44,423 nt of DNA from DAOVVL01 sp965603095 (GTDB lineage: Bacteria > Pseudomonadota > Alphaproteobacteria > Rhodospirillales > Magnetovibrionaceae), in assembly GCA_965603095.1 (NCBI GenBank), contig CBFDBQ010000009.1, positions 1 through 44,423 on the forward strand, given 5' to 3'. A program made the position numbers and the translations under genes. The notes beneath the pieces were generated by a model that had not been told where the DNA came from, made no database searches, and was given only the letters and a program-made list of their open reading frames with translations. Below, in pieces: positions 8,536 to 18,169 of this stretch (its first letter is position 1; every line of letters begins with the position of its first letter).

Positions 8536-9435
8536 TTGTTAAAGGTTCCCGCACGCGAACTTCTTGTTCTGTTTGTTTTGGCATTGATGTGGAGCCTATC
8601 ATTTACCGTGATAAAGGTCGGGGTTGAATATGTCCCCCCTGTTACCCTTGCCGCACTAAGAATTATCATAGGGGCTTTTGTTTTGTGGGCCTGGATGCGC
8701 CTTAAGGGCGGAAGGCTTCATTTCAAACCACGTTTATGGTGGATGTTTTTTTTAATTGGCGTTTTTGGAAACGTTTTGCCGTTCATCCTTATTAACTGGG
8801 GTGAAATGAGAATCTCCAGTGGTTTGGCGGCAACGCTAATTTCGTTGATGCCGCTATCGGCATTGTTGCTGGGAAGCATCTTTTCAGATGAGATTCTGAA
8901 CCTACGCCGCATCTTAGGAATTTTTTTGGGCCTTGGCGGGGTTGTTGTACTTATTGGCCCGGAAGAACTTATCACGCTGGGTGATGATATTTTCCCCCAA
9001 TTGGCAGTGACGCTTGGTGCGGTTGGCTATGCAATTGCCGGAATACTTATACGCAAACTTCCCAGCGGTAATCGGCTAGAAAATGGAACGGGAATACTTA
9101 TTTCCGCAAGCATAATAATGATTCCGGCTTCATTGTTGGTTGATGCGCCGTGGACGATTGAATATAACTGGAGCGCGGTTTTATCGTCGCTTTATTTAGG
9201 TATTTTCCCAACCGCGATAGCGACAATATTGCTGATTGAAGTAATAGCCAAGCGCGGCGTAACATTTTTATCGTTGAACAATTACTTGATACCGGCTTTA
9301 GGTGTTTTATGGGGCGTGCTATTTTTGGGCGAAAAAGTAACCCCAAGCACGCTAAGCGGACTTGGGGTGATACTTGTTGGTATTGCCATTGCCGGAATTG
9401 GACCGACAACTACAAAAGACGAACCAGAGAAATAA
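8536..9435 (+). CDS. EamA/DMT-family transporter
   Basis: A 299-residue inner-membrane protein with ten predicted helices arranged as two EamA repeats (LFVLALMWSLSFTVIKVGVEYVPPVTLAALR at the N-terminus; a second repeat starting near 150). The end LNNYLIPALGVLWGVLFLGEKVTPSTLSGLGVILVGIAIA is typical of the drug/metabolite transporter superfamily. The substrate is unknown. Translation starts at a TTG (8536) preceded by GGGGTG; no ATG is available near the first helix. It converges on the acyl-CoA synthetase gene with only 19 bp between. Confidence 0.9.
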   Translation: MLKVPARELLVLFVLALMWSLSFTVIKVGVEYVPPVTLAALRIIIGAFVLWAWMRLKGGRLHFKPRLWWMFFLIGVFGNVLPFILINWGEMRISSGLAATLISLMPLSALLLGSIFSDEILNLRRILGIFLGLGGVVVLIGPEELITLGDDIFPQLAVTLGAVGYAIAGILIRKLPSGNRLENGTGILISASIIMIPASLLVDAPWTIEYNWSAVLSSLYLGIFPTAIATILLIEVIAKRGVTFLSLNNYLIPALGVLWGVLFLGEKVTPSTLSGLGVILVGIAIAGIGPTTTKDEPEK

Positions 9436-9454
9436 TTTCCGTCAGGATTTATAA

Positions 9455-11242
9455 TTACCTATAAAGCCCTTCAAGTTTCTCGCCGTATATTTCCTTAATT
9501 TTATGGCGGCGAACTTTAAGCGTAGGCGTCATTAGTTCGTTTTCAATTGTAAATCCTTCAGTAGCGATGATGAACTTTCTTACCTTTTCAACATTGGAAA
9601 GGTCGGTATTTACCCGGCCAATAGAATCAGAGATTGCTTTTCTTAAAAGATCATCATCAATAAGATCTGAAACGTCTTTGTCCGGGGCATTTTCTTTCCG
9701 CCAATCAGAGAACCATTCCGGGTCAGGCACAATCAGTCCAACCAGATGTGACTTTTTGTCACCATAAACCATGGCTTGGGCGATTTCCGGCTCAAGGGTT
9801 AAAAGGCCCTCAATTCTTTGCGGGGCAATGTTATCACCACCGGAATTGACGATAATATCTTTTTTACGGTCGGTGATTTGTATGTAGCCATCTTCATCAA
9901 TAATTCCGATGTCGCCGGTATGTAGCCAACCATCAATTATTGTTTTATTAGTGGCCGCTTCGTTTCGCCAATAACCGTTCATCAGCAATTCACCACGAAC
10001 AATTATTTCACCATCATCGGCTATGCGAACCTCGGTATTGAGAACAGGGGGGCCAACCGTGTGCATTTTAATATTTTTTGGAAGATTGGCACTGATAAGC
10101 GGCGCAGATTCAGTTTGGCCGTATCCTTGTAAAATTCTAACGCCCAAGGCATGAAAGAAAATACCAATTTCCGGATTAAGCGGTGCACCTCCGGAAATAA
10201 ACGCTTTTAGCTTGCCACCAAAGCGAGCTTTGACCTTTTTTCGCACCAACTTGTCCAACAGCTTGTTCAGTATGCTCTCGCCAGCGCTCAGACTATTCGG
10301 GTCGTGGTATAGCTTGGTTCCAAGTTCCAGCGTTTTTCTGAATAGTTTTTCTTTTAATCCGCCTTGCTGTTCGATGCCGCGCATGATGCGTGAATGCATG
10401 CTTTCATAAAGTCGTGGAACCGATAAAATTATGGTTGGGTGGGCTTCGCCCATATTTTTTGCCAATGTTTCTACGCCTTCGGCGTAATAGATTTCTGCGC
10501 CAATGGATATGGGCAGGTGCATTCCACCAATATGTTCATAGGAATGCGAAAGCGGTAAAAAGCTAAGAAACACATTTTTTTCAAGACCAAGATCTTCAAT
10601 AACGGCCTGGGCACCGTGGCAGTTATGCAGTAAAGCGCCATGACTTAGCATTACACCCTTTGGTGTTCCGCCGGTGCCGGAAGTATAAATTATGCAGGCG
10701 GTATCGGTGCGTTTAAGTTTTTTGGCCTCTTCAACTGGGTTTATATGTTCGTGCTGGCTACGCTTTACCGCCGCGTCCCATGTCATTACCTCAACATCAA
10801 GACTTTGTCTGATGTCTACCTGTTCCATGGTGATTGCAAATTTAGTGCTTTCAGAAAGATGGGCAGCGGAAAATGCTTTTTCGGCAAGCTTGGCGGTTGA
10901 AACAATCACGCCCAATGCTTCGCTATCTTCTAGAATATGTAAATGGTCATCGATCGTATTGGTGGTGTACGCTGGAACCGCAATACCGCCTGCGGCAATA
11001 ATGGCCAATTCGGCAATGGCCCATTCCGGCCTGTTTTCAGATACGATTACAACGCGCTCACCGTTATTAATGCCAAGCGCCCTCAAGGCGCGGGTCATTT
11101 CGGTTACTTTGGCGGCAACTTCGCGCCAGGTGGTGGGTTTGTATTTGTCGTTAACCTTGTGCCACAGAAACGGTTTTTCCCCTCGATTTTCAACCTGAGC
11201 AAAAAACATATCAATCAGATTGGGTGTTTCCCTTACGTCCAT
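9455..11242 (-). CDS. Long-chain fatty acyl-CoA synthetase (AMP-forming)
   Basis: Activates fatty acids to acyl-CoA through an acyl-adenylate. The 595-residue protein has the ANL-superfamily signature blocks: IIYTSGTGGTPKGVMLSHG (P-loop), VRILQGYGQTESAP, GWLHTGDIG, and the hinge block DRKKDIIVNSGGDNIAP. It resembles the FAA1/FadD15 type of large synthetases. The ATG at 11242 is chosen because GGGGAGAAACAGG lies just upstream and homologues start with a similar helix; an in-frame upstream extension to 11314 has low-complexity content and no such site. It is divergent from the M3 peptidase gene. Confidence 0.93.
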   Translation of the reverse strand: MDVRETPNLIDMFFAQVENRGEKPFLWHKVNDKYKPTTWREVAAKVTEMTRALRALGINNGERVVIVSENRPEWAIAELAIIAAGGIAVPAYTTNTIDDHLHILEDSEALGVIVSTAKLAEKAFSAAHLSESTKFAITMEQVDIRQSLDVEVMTWDAAVKRSQHEHINPVEEAKKLKRTDTACIIYTSGTGGTPKGVMLSHGALLHNCHGAQAVIEDLGLEKNVFLSFLPLSHSYEHIGGMHLPISIGAEIYYAEGVETLAKNMGEAHPTIILSVPRLYESMHSRIMRGIEQQGGLKEKLFRKTLELGTKLYHDPNSLSAGESILNKLLDKLVRKKVKARFGGKLKAFISGGAPLNPEIGIFFHALGVRILQGYGQTESAPLISANLPKNIKMHTVGPPVLNTEVRIADDGEIIVRGELLMNGYWRNEAATNKTIIDGWLHTGDIGIIDEDGYIQITDRKKDIIVNSGGDNIAPQRIEGLLTLEPEIAQAMVYGDKKSHLVGLIVPDPEWFSDWRKENAPDKDVSDLIDDDLLRKAISDSIGRVNTDLSNVEKVRKFIIATEGFTIENELMTPTLKVRRHKIKEIYGEKLEGLYR

Positions 11243-11344
11243 TCCTGTTTCTCCCCTTATTTTTTTGTTTATTTGTAATTCTAATTGTAATTTTGGCCTT
11301 AAATCATTATCCAAACTAACAAGGATAAATGAATAGGAGCAATA

Positions 11345-13135
11345 ATGTCGATATCGACAAAGCTAGAAAATCTCCCCAGATGGAACCTTGGCGATCTTTA
11401 TGCCGATCCCCAAGACCCGGCGTTAGAAAATGACCTTGTTCTTGCTGACAAGCTGGCTGGTGATTTTCAGTCAGTTTATCAAAATAATCTAGCACAACTA
11501 GATAGTGAAAAATTTGGTCGCGCCATAAATGATTATGAAGCTATTTCCGAGCTGTTGCAAAAGGCTATCAGCTATGGACAGTTATTATTTACGGTAAATA
11601 TGGATGATGGCGATATTTCGCGGTTTTATCAGACCTTGCAAGAGCGCATAACTGATATCTCCACTAAAACTTTGTTCTTTACCTTAGAAATAAATCGACT
11701 TTCCGACAAGGAAATCGAAAACATGTTGGCCGAGGGTGGCGATGGTGCGCGTTATCGGCCATGGATAAACGAAATACGTCTTTTTAAAAATCATCAGCTA
11801 AGTGATGAGCTGGAAATGTATATCCACGAGAAATCCGTAAGCGGCAAGGCCGCATGGGTCCGAGTATTTGAAGAAACATTTTCAGAAATGCGTTTTGATG
11901 TTGATGGGGAAAAACTAACCCAGTCAGATGTGCTTAATATGCTAAGCGATAAAGATGGAGTAAAGCGTAAATCGGCGGCGCTGGCATTTGGTAAAACCCT
12001 TTCAAAAAATATTCGCCTTCTTGCGCTTATTACAAACACCCTTGCCAAAGAAAAAGAAATTGATGACCGCTGGCGTAAATATTCGCGTCCAGTTTCAAGC
12101 CGCAACCTTGCAAATCAGGTTGAGGACGAAGTGGTTGATGCGCTGGTTTCTTCTGTTAGTACATCTTATGAAAGCCTGTCGCACCGATATTATAAATTGA
12201 AATCCAAATGGTTTGGCCTCGATGTGTTGGATTATTGGGATAGAAACGCGCCGCTTCCATTTGATGATGCCGAACTATTTTCGTGGGAGCAGGCACGCGA
12301 TACTGTTCTTTCTGCTTACGAAGATTTTTCGCCTGAAATTGCAAAAATCGCTTCTAGTTTTTTTGAAAATAACTGGATAGATGCCTCCCCTGACGAAGGA
12401 AAAGATGCTGGTGCATATTCGCATCCGGTGGTGCCCAGTGCGCATCCATACATTTTGATGAACTTTCATGGAAAATCTCGCGACGTTATGACCCTTGCTC
12501 ATGAACTTGGTCATGGGGTTCATCAGGTTTTGGCGGCAAAACAAGGCACGCTGATGTCCGATACTCCTCTTACCACTGCTGAAACCGCATCGGTGTTTGG
12601 TGAAATGCTCACATTTAGAAGCATGGTCGAAGGTGCAAGCGATCCATTAAAAAAACGGGTTTTATTGGCGGGCAAGGTCGAAGACATGCTCAACACCGTC
12701 ATCAGACAGGTAGCATTTCATGAATTTGAAACCGTTGTTCATGCCGAGCGCAAATCAGGCGAACTTTCGGCGGAACGTCTATCGGAGATTTGGCTTGATG
12801 TTCAATCATCCAGCCTTGGCCCGGCTATTAAACTTGATAGCTCTTATGGTAATTTTTGGTCGTACATACCCCATTTCGTGCATACGCCGTTTTATGTTTA
12901 TGCCTATGCCTTTGGCGATTGTTTGGTGAATTCGCTTTACGATGTCTATTTATCCAATCCCGATGGGTTTCAGGACAAATACATTGAAATGCTTTCATCT
13001 GGCGGAACTAGGCGTCACGGTGAGCTTTTGGCCCCATTTGGGCTGGATGCGGCAAATCCGGATTTCTGGAAGCGGGGCTTAAGCGTTGTAAGCGGCTTTA
13101 TAGACCAACTTGAGGAAATGGAGCCTCCGGGCTGA
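11345..13135 (+). CDS. pepF: M3-family oligoendopeptidase F
   Basis: A cytoplasmic zinc metallopeptidase that cleaves oligopeptides. The zinc-binding HELGH motif starts near residue 386 (MTLAHELGHGVHQ), with the third ligand in ETASVFGEML about 25 residues later. The N-terminal WNLGDLYADPQDPALENDL is typical of PepF/M3B enzymes, and the 596-residue length fits. GGAG sits 5 nt ahead of the ATG. The stop codon is embedded in a 10-bp tandem repeat. Confidence 0.95.
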   Translation: MSISTKLENLPRWNLGDLYADPQDPALENDLVLADKLAGDFQSVYQNNLAQLDSEKFGRAINDYEAISELLQKAISYGQLLFTVNMDDGDISRFYQTLQERITDISTKTLFFTLEINRLSDKEIENMLAEGGDGARYRPWINEIRLFKNHQLSDELEMYIHEKSVSGKAAWVRVFEETFSEMRFDVDGEKLTQSDVLNMLSDKDGVKRKSAALAFGKTLSKNIRLLALITNTLAKEKEIDDRWRKYSRPVSSRNLANQVEDEVVDALVSSVSTSYESLSHRYYKLKSKWFGLDVLDYWDRNAPLPFDDAELFSWEQARDTVLSAYEDFSPEIAKIASSFFENNWIDASPDEGKDAGAYSHPVVPSAHPYILMNFHGKSRDVMTLAHELGHGVHQVLAAKQGTLMSDTPLTTAETASVFGEMLTFRSMVEGASDPLKKRVLLAGKVEDMLNTVIRQVAFHEFETVVHAERKSGELSAERLSEIWLDVQSSSLGPAIKLDSSYGNFWSYIPHFVHTPFYVYAYAFGDCLVNSLYDVYLSNPDGFQDKYIEMLSSGGTRRHGELLAPFGLDAANPDFWKRGLSVVSGFIDQLEEMEPPG

Positions 13136-13148
13136 TTGGGGCTGATTA
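13129..13148 (+). repeat. 10-bp tandem duplication across the pepF stop codon
   Basis: GGGCTGATTG (129-138) is followed directly by GGGCTGATTA (139-148). The TGA stop is within the first copy and repeated, in another frame, in the second. Confidence 0.75.
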
Positions 13149-13233
13149 ATGCCACGTATTTGACCCTATGAAGGGGCGATATGAGTGTGCTAATAATCAG
13201 TAACTGTATAAATATTAAAGGGTTAATCCGGAA

Positions 13234-14088
13234 ATGAGTGATACTGGCCAACAGCCGGGACAGGGCGTAGGCGGCGATGGCACCATGAATGTGTCGCAGC
13301 GTTCCACCTCTGCGACCAAAGCCATCATTAAGTCGATGCTCGACCTTATGATGGGGCAAAAATTACTGACCCGGGAAAATCACACCCCAGAACTAGACGC
13401 GGCGGTTAAGGAGCTGGTGCGTGAAGTTGAAACTATTATCCGTACCAATCTTTTGAATTTTGGCAATCAGGTATCGGTACAAACAAAGGTATCTGCACCA
13501 GCCAGCGTTGTCGCACCAAAAGCTGAATCCGGCAACCGGACAAAATTTTTACTTCGTCTTATTGCTGGGCGTTTTTCGCACCTGTTTGCCAGCAAAGACG
13601 GCAATTCAATATTGCCACGCGAAATAGTAATGGCCTTTGATGATTATATGATCAAGCTTTTGGGTGAGGTCTTGTACGAAGAACTAAATGGCGAAGCGGG
13701 CGAGCTTCTTTCATGGTTTGACACCGATGATGATGATCTTATTTGGCGCGAAATTGGTGAAAGCGATAGACACAAACGTTTTGCCTATAACATCCTAATA
13801 AGGATTTTACTTAAATTTGAAAATTTTGATTGGGCGCGTAAAAATTTTATTTCTATTGTTAATAATTACACCGAAGCAAAATCGGGCTTTATGTTCGAAG
13901 ACCAACATTTCCAGCTTTTATTTAATGCGTTGTTTTCAGAATTATTCAAAGCAATGTGGGATGATGATGAAATGGTCAAGCTAGACTTTATGTTTGGTGG
14001 CGGAACTGCAACCAAAATTGATACCATCCGCGAAGATTTTAAAGCCTACAAAAAAGAATGGCAAAAACGTCAAGCTGTCTCATCCTAG
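13234..14088 (+). CDS. Conserved-looking cytoplasmic protein of unknown function
   Basis: 284 residues that I cannot assign. The N-terminus (1-30) is polar and glycine-rich, followed by a helical segment (KAIIKSMLDLMMGQKLLTRENHTPELDAAVKELVREVETIIR), a flexible Ala/Pro/Val linker near 88-100, and a mainly helical C-terminal domain rich in Phe, Trp and Asp (SWFDTDDDDLIWREIGESDRHKRFAYNILIRILLKFENFDW). There is no signal peptide, membrane segment or cysteine motif. It sits alone, 98 bp after pepF and converging on the DUF3108 gene. Its codon use and length make it a convincing gene. Confidence 0.75.
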   Translation: MSDTGQQPGQGVGGDGTMNVSQRSTSATKAIIKSMLDLMMGQKLLTRENHTPELDAAVKELVREVETIIRTNLLNFGNQVSVQTKVSAPASVVAPKAESGNRTKFLLRLIAGRFSHLFASKDGNSILPREIVMAFDDYMIKLLGEVLYEELNGEAGELLSWFDTDDDDLIWREIGESDRHKRFAYNILIRILLKFENFDWARKNFISIVNNYTEAKSGFMFEDQHFQLLFNALFSELFKAMWDDDEMVKLDFMFGGGTATKIDTIREDFKAYKKEWQKRQAVSS

Positions 14089-14111
14089 GTAGGGTCTTCA
14101 ATTTTCTTGCC

Positions 14112-15002
14112 TTATTCAGCGGGAATTTTACAAGGAACATTACACACACTTTTCAGGCTTAACACCGGACCGTGCTTTACCGGAACAATTTGTATGGGGG
14201 CATAGCTGCCATCACGGGAAAGATAAAAATCAAACGCGGCACCAGCCCAGAATTTTTTATGGCGTTTTTTAAAACCGGCAATCGGGCGGGGCGTTATACG
14301 CATATGATAGGTGTTGTGTTTTGTATTGCCAACGGTTCGGGTGGCAAGCCCTAAATATTCGACATCAAAATCAAACCTTCTTCTGCCGTCAAAGCTTTTG
14401 ATGGTAAAATGATCCGGTCCGCCTTTTAGGTGCTCCCCTATGCCAGAAAGGGACTGAACAATCGCGGTAAATGGATCGACCACGCTCAGCAGCATTTCAT
14501 CTGATACCTTGTCCAGTTTTTCTGGGCCTTTATCTTTAGGATTCCATTTTTCTAATTTACCCGGAAGCGGTCTTGTCCCGGTGGTGGCCAGTGCCGGGTC
14601 TGTTTTTGCCCCATCGGCTTCATAAGGGAATAAAATCTCTACCCAGCGAAAATGCTTGCGATTGGAGTAATCGGTTCGGTATTTGGCGGGAAGGTATATT
14701 CCGCCATCCACCACCTTGCCGCCGCTTGATGCCTCAACTACCAAATTGGAGAAAAAGCGAGTAAATCCCTTGGTTTCCACTTTCAGGCGGTTATCGAACT
14801 TGTCGTCATGGCTTTGCATGGAAAGGGTTAAATCGGCCACATGTATCCCACCCCAATATGCCTCGTATAAAAGATGGGTGGCGCTATTTTCCCTATCATT
14901 TGCCGCTTTTGCCCAGCCTATGGCCATAAAGTTAAGCCCAACAGCCAATATAAGCATATGGAGCAATTGAAAAGCTTGGCGGGGCATGGGTTTGTTCATC
15001 AT
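14112..15002 (-). CDS. DUF3108-family exported protein
   Basis: About 296 residues. The N-terminus is a signal peptide or membrane anchor (QAFQLLHMLILAVGLNFMAIGWAKA). The mature part begins YEAYWGGIHVADLTLSM, the pattern that opens DUF3108 proteins, and contains the characteristic YDFDVEYLG-like segment (RRRFDFDVEYLG) and FYLSRDGSYAPIQIVP near the end. The family is periplasmic, predicted beta-rich, with no established function. The start is uncertain: ATG codons at 15002 and 14999 are most likely, while a TTG at 15020 also exists; none has a strong ribosome-binding site. It is divergent from pntAA. Confidence 0.8.
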   Translation of the reverse strand: MMNKPMPRQAFQLLHMLILAVGLNFMAIGWAKAANDRENSATHLLYEAYWGGIHVADLTLSMQSHDDKFDNRLKVETKGFTRFFSNLVVEASSGGKVVDGGIYLPAKYRTDYSNRKHFRWVEILFPYEADGAKTDPALATTGTRPLPGKLEKWNPKDKGPEKLDKVSDEMLLSVVDPFTAIVQSLSGIGEHLKGGPDHFTIKSFDGRRRFDFDVEYLGLATRTVGNTKHNTYHMRITPRPIAGFKKRHKKFWAGAAFDFYLSRDGSYAPIQIVPVKHGPVLSLKSVCNVPCKIPAE

Positions 15003-15063
15003 GGGGTGATAATAAAACAAAATACTGCCAATGGAACAAAAACGTATTTTTGTTAGATAAAAT

Positions 15064-15094
15064 CCCCAAATATTTATAGATATTTATAGTGGGG
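15064..15094. repeat. AT-rich direct repeat inside a CCCC/GGGG inverted frame
   Basis: Two tandem copies of ATATTTATAG (about 15070-15090) are flanked by CCCC (15064-15067) and GGGG (15091-15094). It lies in the divergent region between the DUF3108 gene and pntAA, so it may overlap promoter or operator sites; no clear -35/-10 pair was identified. Confidence 0.4.
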
Positions 15095-15176
15095 CTTGTT
15101 AAGTGTTACTGATGGGGGCATAAAAAGTTCCCGAAATACAGCTATTTAGGCAAGCAGGAAAGAAGCATCTATAAAA

Positions 15177-16346
15177 ATGAAAATTGCTATCCCCAAGGAA
15201 TCTCACCCCGGCGAACTTCGCGTAGCAACGACGCCAGATATTGTTAAAAAGCTAATAAGCTTTGGTTTTGATGTAATAGTCGAAACTGGTGCCGGAAATG
15301 GCGCATCAATAACCGATGATGATTTCAAATCAGCCGGCGCAACTATTGCCAAAGATGTCGATGCGACACTTAAATCAGCAGACGTTGTGTTAAAGGTCGG
15401 TGCGCCAAGCGAAGAAGAATTAAAGAAAATTAAAAAAGGCGCAGTTGTTGTTGCTCATCTGGGAATTCTTGGTAATAAAAAAGATGCCGATAAATATGCC
15501 AAGGCAGGCATTACAACATTTGCCATGGAATTAATGCCGCGCATTTCACGCGCACAAAGCATGGATATACTTTCCAGCCAATCAAACCTTGCCGGTTACA
15601 AGGCAGTTCTTGATGCGGCAGGTGAATATGGTTCGGCCATGCCAATGATGATGACTGCCGCTGGAACAATTGCGCCCGCCAAAGTATTTATTATGGGTGT
15701 TGGTGTTGCCGGCCTGCAGGCCATTGCTACCGCAAAACGTTTAGGCGCAGTAGTAACCGCCACCGATGTTCGCCCAGCCACCCGTGAACAGGTTGAAAGC
15801 CTTGGCGGTAAATTCCTTACCGTTGACGAGGAAATGGAGCGCGAGGCAGAAACCGAAGGCGGTTACGCTAAGCAAATGCCCCCTGAATATTTTGAAAAAC
15901 AAAAGCAAGTTGTGGCTGAACATATCAAAAAACAAGATATTGTTATTACCACCGCACTTATTCCTGGGCGCACTGCCCCGGTGCTTGTTACATCAGAAAT
16001 GGTGGCTTCCATGCATACCGGTGCGGTTATTATTGATTTAGCGGTTGAAGCTGGCGGCAACGTCGAAGGCGCAAAATTAGGCAAAATTGTTGAAACCAAA
16101 AACGGCGTAAAAATTGTAGGCCACGAAAATGTTCCATCGCGCCTAGCCAGCGATGCCAGCAAACTGTTTGCCAAGAACTTGCTTAATTTCCTAAGCCCCC
16201 ATGTGGATGAAGAAAAGAAAACAATCGAATTTGATTGGGAAGACGAAACCGTATCCGGCACCTGTATAACCCGCGATGGCAAGATCGTTCACCCAATGCT
16301 TACTGAGCAAAAAAACCCAGAAAAAAATAATGCGAAGGATGCTTGA
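15177..16346 (+). CDS. pntAA: Proton-translocating NAD(P) transhydrogenase, subunit alpha part 1
   Basis: The NAD(H)-binding domain I of transhydrogenase, which couples hydride transfer from NADH to NADP+ to proton import. The N-terminus MKIAIPKESHPGELRVATTPDIVKKL is diagnostic, with GYKAVLDAAGEYGSAMPMMMTAAGTIAPAKVFIMGVGVAGLQAIATAKRLGAVV holding the Rossmann GxGxxG and ATDVRPATREQVESLGG following. It is 389 residues. The alpha chain is split into two genes, as usual in alphaproteobacteria. AGGAAAG lies upstream of the ATG, somewhat distant (about 14 nt). Confidence 0.97.
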   Translation: MKIAIPKESHPGELRVATTPDIVKKLISFGFDVIVETGAGNGASITDDDFKSAGATIAKDVDATLKSADVVLKVGAPSEEELKKIKKGAVVVAHLGILGNKKDADKYAKAGITTFAMELMPRISRAQSMDILSSQSNLAGYKAVLDAAGEYGSAMPMMMTAAGTIAPAKVFIMGVGVAGLQAIATAKRLGAVVTATDVRPATREQVESLGGKFLTVDEEMEREAETEGGYAKQMPPEYFEKQKQVVAEHIKKQDIVITTALIPGRTAPVLVTSEMVASMHTGAVIIDLAVEAGGNVEGAKLGKIVETKNGVKIVGHENVPSRLASDASKLFAKNLLNFLSPHVDEEKKTIEFDWEDETVSGTCITRDGKIVHPMLTEQKNPEKNNAKDA

Positions 16347-16347
16347 T

Positions 16348-16758
16348 ATGAATGCGTCAGATATTGCAAGCCAATCAAAAGAACTAGCCGGTGATGCGGC
16401 AAGCCTAGCCCAGCAGGCAGGCGAATTAGCCGCCAATGCCGATGTATTAGTCGCCGCAGGAACAGGCGCCGGGGGCGAGCCATTTGTGTTTTTATTCACG
16501 GTTTTTGTTCTGGCGTGTTTTGTTGGCTATTACGTGGTGTGGTCGGTAACACCTGCACTACATTCACCGCTTATGGGCGTTACCAACGCCATTTCATCGG
16601 TAATCATTGTTGGCGCGCTTATCGCCGCTGGCCCTGCCGATATGAGCATTTCAAAAGTAATGGGTTTTGTTGCGGTAGCATTAGCCAGCGTGAACATTTT
16701 TGGTGGCTTTATCGTCACCCAGCGAATGCTGCAAATGTTCAAGAAAAAGCAAAAATAG
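16348..16758 (+). CDS. pntAB: NAD(P) transhydrogenase, subunit alpha part 2 (membrane)
   Basis: The small membrane subunit contributing to the proton channel (domain II). It has three predicted helices (FVFLFTVFVLACFVGYYVVW, ISSVIIVGALIAAG, VMGFVAVALASVNIFGGFIV) and a short hydrophilic N-terminus of 136 residues in total. The ATG at 16348 begins one base after the pntAA stop and has AAGGA (16335-16339) 8 nt ahead. A longer in-frame reading from 16276 would overlap pntAA and is not needed. Confidence 0.94.
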   Translation: MNASDIASQSKELAGDAASLAQQAGELAANADVLVAAGTGAGGEPFVFLFTVFVLACFVGYYVVWSVTPALHSPLMGVTNAISSVIIVGALIAAGPADMSISKVMGFVAVALASVNIFGGFIVTQRMLQMFKKKQK

Positions 16759-16770
16759 GGAAACGCGAAA

Positions 16771-18165
16771 ATGACATCATCAATGAGCGCGTTTGCGTAC
16801 CTTATAGCTTCGGTCCTTTTCATTCTGGCCCTACGCGGCCTTAGCCATCCGGAAAGCGCTAGGCGCGGAAATATGTTTGGCATGGTCGGTATGGCGATAG
16901 CCATAATCACCACCCTTATTGACCCTGACGTGGTTGGTTACGATGTTATTTTTGCTGGTCTGATTGTTGGCGGGTCTATCGGCACAATTGTTGCCCTAAA
17001 AATTAAAATGACTGCTCTGCCGCAACTGGTGGCGGCGTTTCATTCGTTGGTGGGCTTGGCCGCTGTGCTGGTGGCCTCTGCCGCGTTATTTAATCCAACT
17101 GCCTATGGCTTGGGTGCGGTTGGGTCAATTCCGGCGGCTTCTCTGGTGGAAATGGGCTTGGGCACCGCAATTGGTGCAATTACTTTTTCAGGCTCGCTTA
17201 TCGCCTTTGCCAAATTACAAGGCATCATGTCAGGCACGCCCATAACATTTATGGGCCAGCACAAACTAAATGCCACCCTTGGCATTGTTATGGCAATTTT
17301 GTTTTTCATGTTTGCCACCACTGAAAGCTATCAGGTGTTTTACGTTTTGGTGGCGTTGGCGTTTGCCCTTGGTTTTTTAATGATCATTCCCATTGGCGGG
17401 GCTGACATGCCGGTTGTGGTATCACTGCTTAATTCCTATTCCGGTTGGGCGGCGGCGGGCATTGGCTTTACCCTTGGCAACCCATTGTTGATTGTAACGG
17501 GTGCGCTGGTGGGCTCATCCGGTGCCATCCTTAGCTACATTATGTGCAAGGGCATGAACCGCTCTATCTTTAACGTACTGCTGGGCGGTTTCGGTGGCGA
17601 TGCGGTGGTAGGCGGTGGTGCTGGTGGGCCGGGCGGTGATCGTTCGGTTAAATCTGGCTCGGCTGACGATGCGGCGTTCATTATGAAAAACGCATCAAAA
17701 GTTATTATTGTTCCGGGTTATGGCATGGCGGTGGCACAAGCCCAGCATGCCCTGCGTGAAATGGCTGATTTGTTAAAAGAAGAAGGCGTAGATGTTTCAT
17801 ACGCCATTCACCCGGTTGCCGGGCGCATGCCCGGGCATATGAATGTATTGCTAGCCGAAGCCAATGTTCCCTATGACGAAGTGTTTGAGCTAGAGGAAAT
17901 AAACAACGAATTTTCAACAGCCGACGTTGCCTTTGTTATTGGTGCAAATGATGTAACCAACCCGGCGGCCAAGACCGACCCGACCAGCCCAATTTATGGC
18001 ATGCCTATTTTGGATGTTGAAAAAGCAGGTACGGTTTTATTCATCAAGCGTTCAATGGCATCGGGTTATGCAGGTGTTGATAATGAACTGTTCTTCCGCG
18101 ACAACACCATGATGCTGTTTGCCGATGCTAAAAAGATGACGGAACAGATAGTTCAGGCGCTTTAG
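16771..18165 (+). CDS. pntB: NAD(P) transhydrogenase, subunit beta
   Basis: Contains the remaining membrane helices (domain II) and the NADP(H)-binding domain III. It has about nine hydrophobic segments through residue 270, a Gly-rich linker (GGDAVVGGGAGGPGGDR), then domain III with VIIVPGYGMAVAQAQHALREMADLL, HPVAGRMPGHMNVLLAEANVPYDEV and IGANDVTNPAAKTDPTSPIYGMP, all typical. 464 residues. It follows pntAB by 12 bp. The palindromic repeat cluster begins 4 bp after its TAG stop. Confidence 0.97.
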   Translation: MTSSMSAFAYLIASVLFILALRGLSHPESARRGNMFGMVGMAIAIITTLIDPDVVGYDVIFAGLIVGGSIGTIVALKIKMTALPQLVAAFHSLVGLAAVLVASAALFNPTAYGLGAVGSIPAASLVEMGLGTAIGAITFSGSLIAFAKLQGIMSGTPITFMGQHKLNATLGIVMAILFFMFATTESYQVFYVLVALAFALGFLMIIPIGGADMPVVVSLLNSYSGWAAAGIGFTLGNPLLIVTGALVGSSGAILSYIMCKGMNRSIFNVLLGGFGGDAVVGGGAGGPGGDRSVKSGSADDAAFIMKNASKVIIVPGYGMAVAQAQHALREMADLLKEEGVDVSYAIHPVAGRMPGHMNVLLAEANVPYDEVFELEEINNEFSTADVAFVIGANDVTNPAAKTDPTSPIYGMPILDVEKAGTVLFIKRSMASGYAGVDNELFFRDNTMMLFADAKKMTEQIVQAL

Positions 18166-18169
18166 TTTG

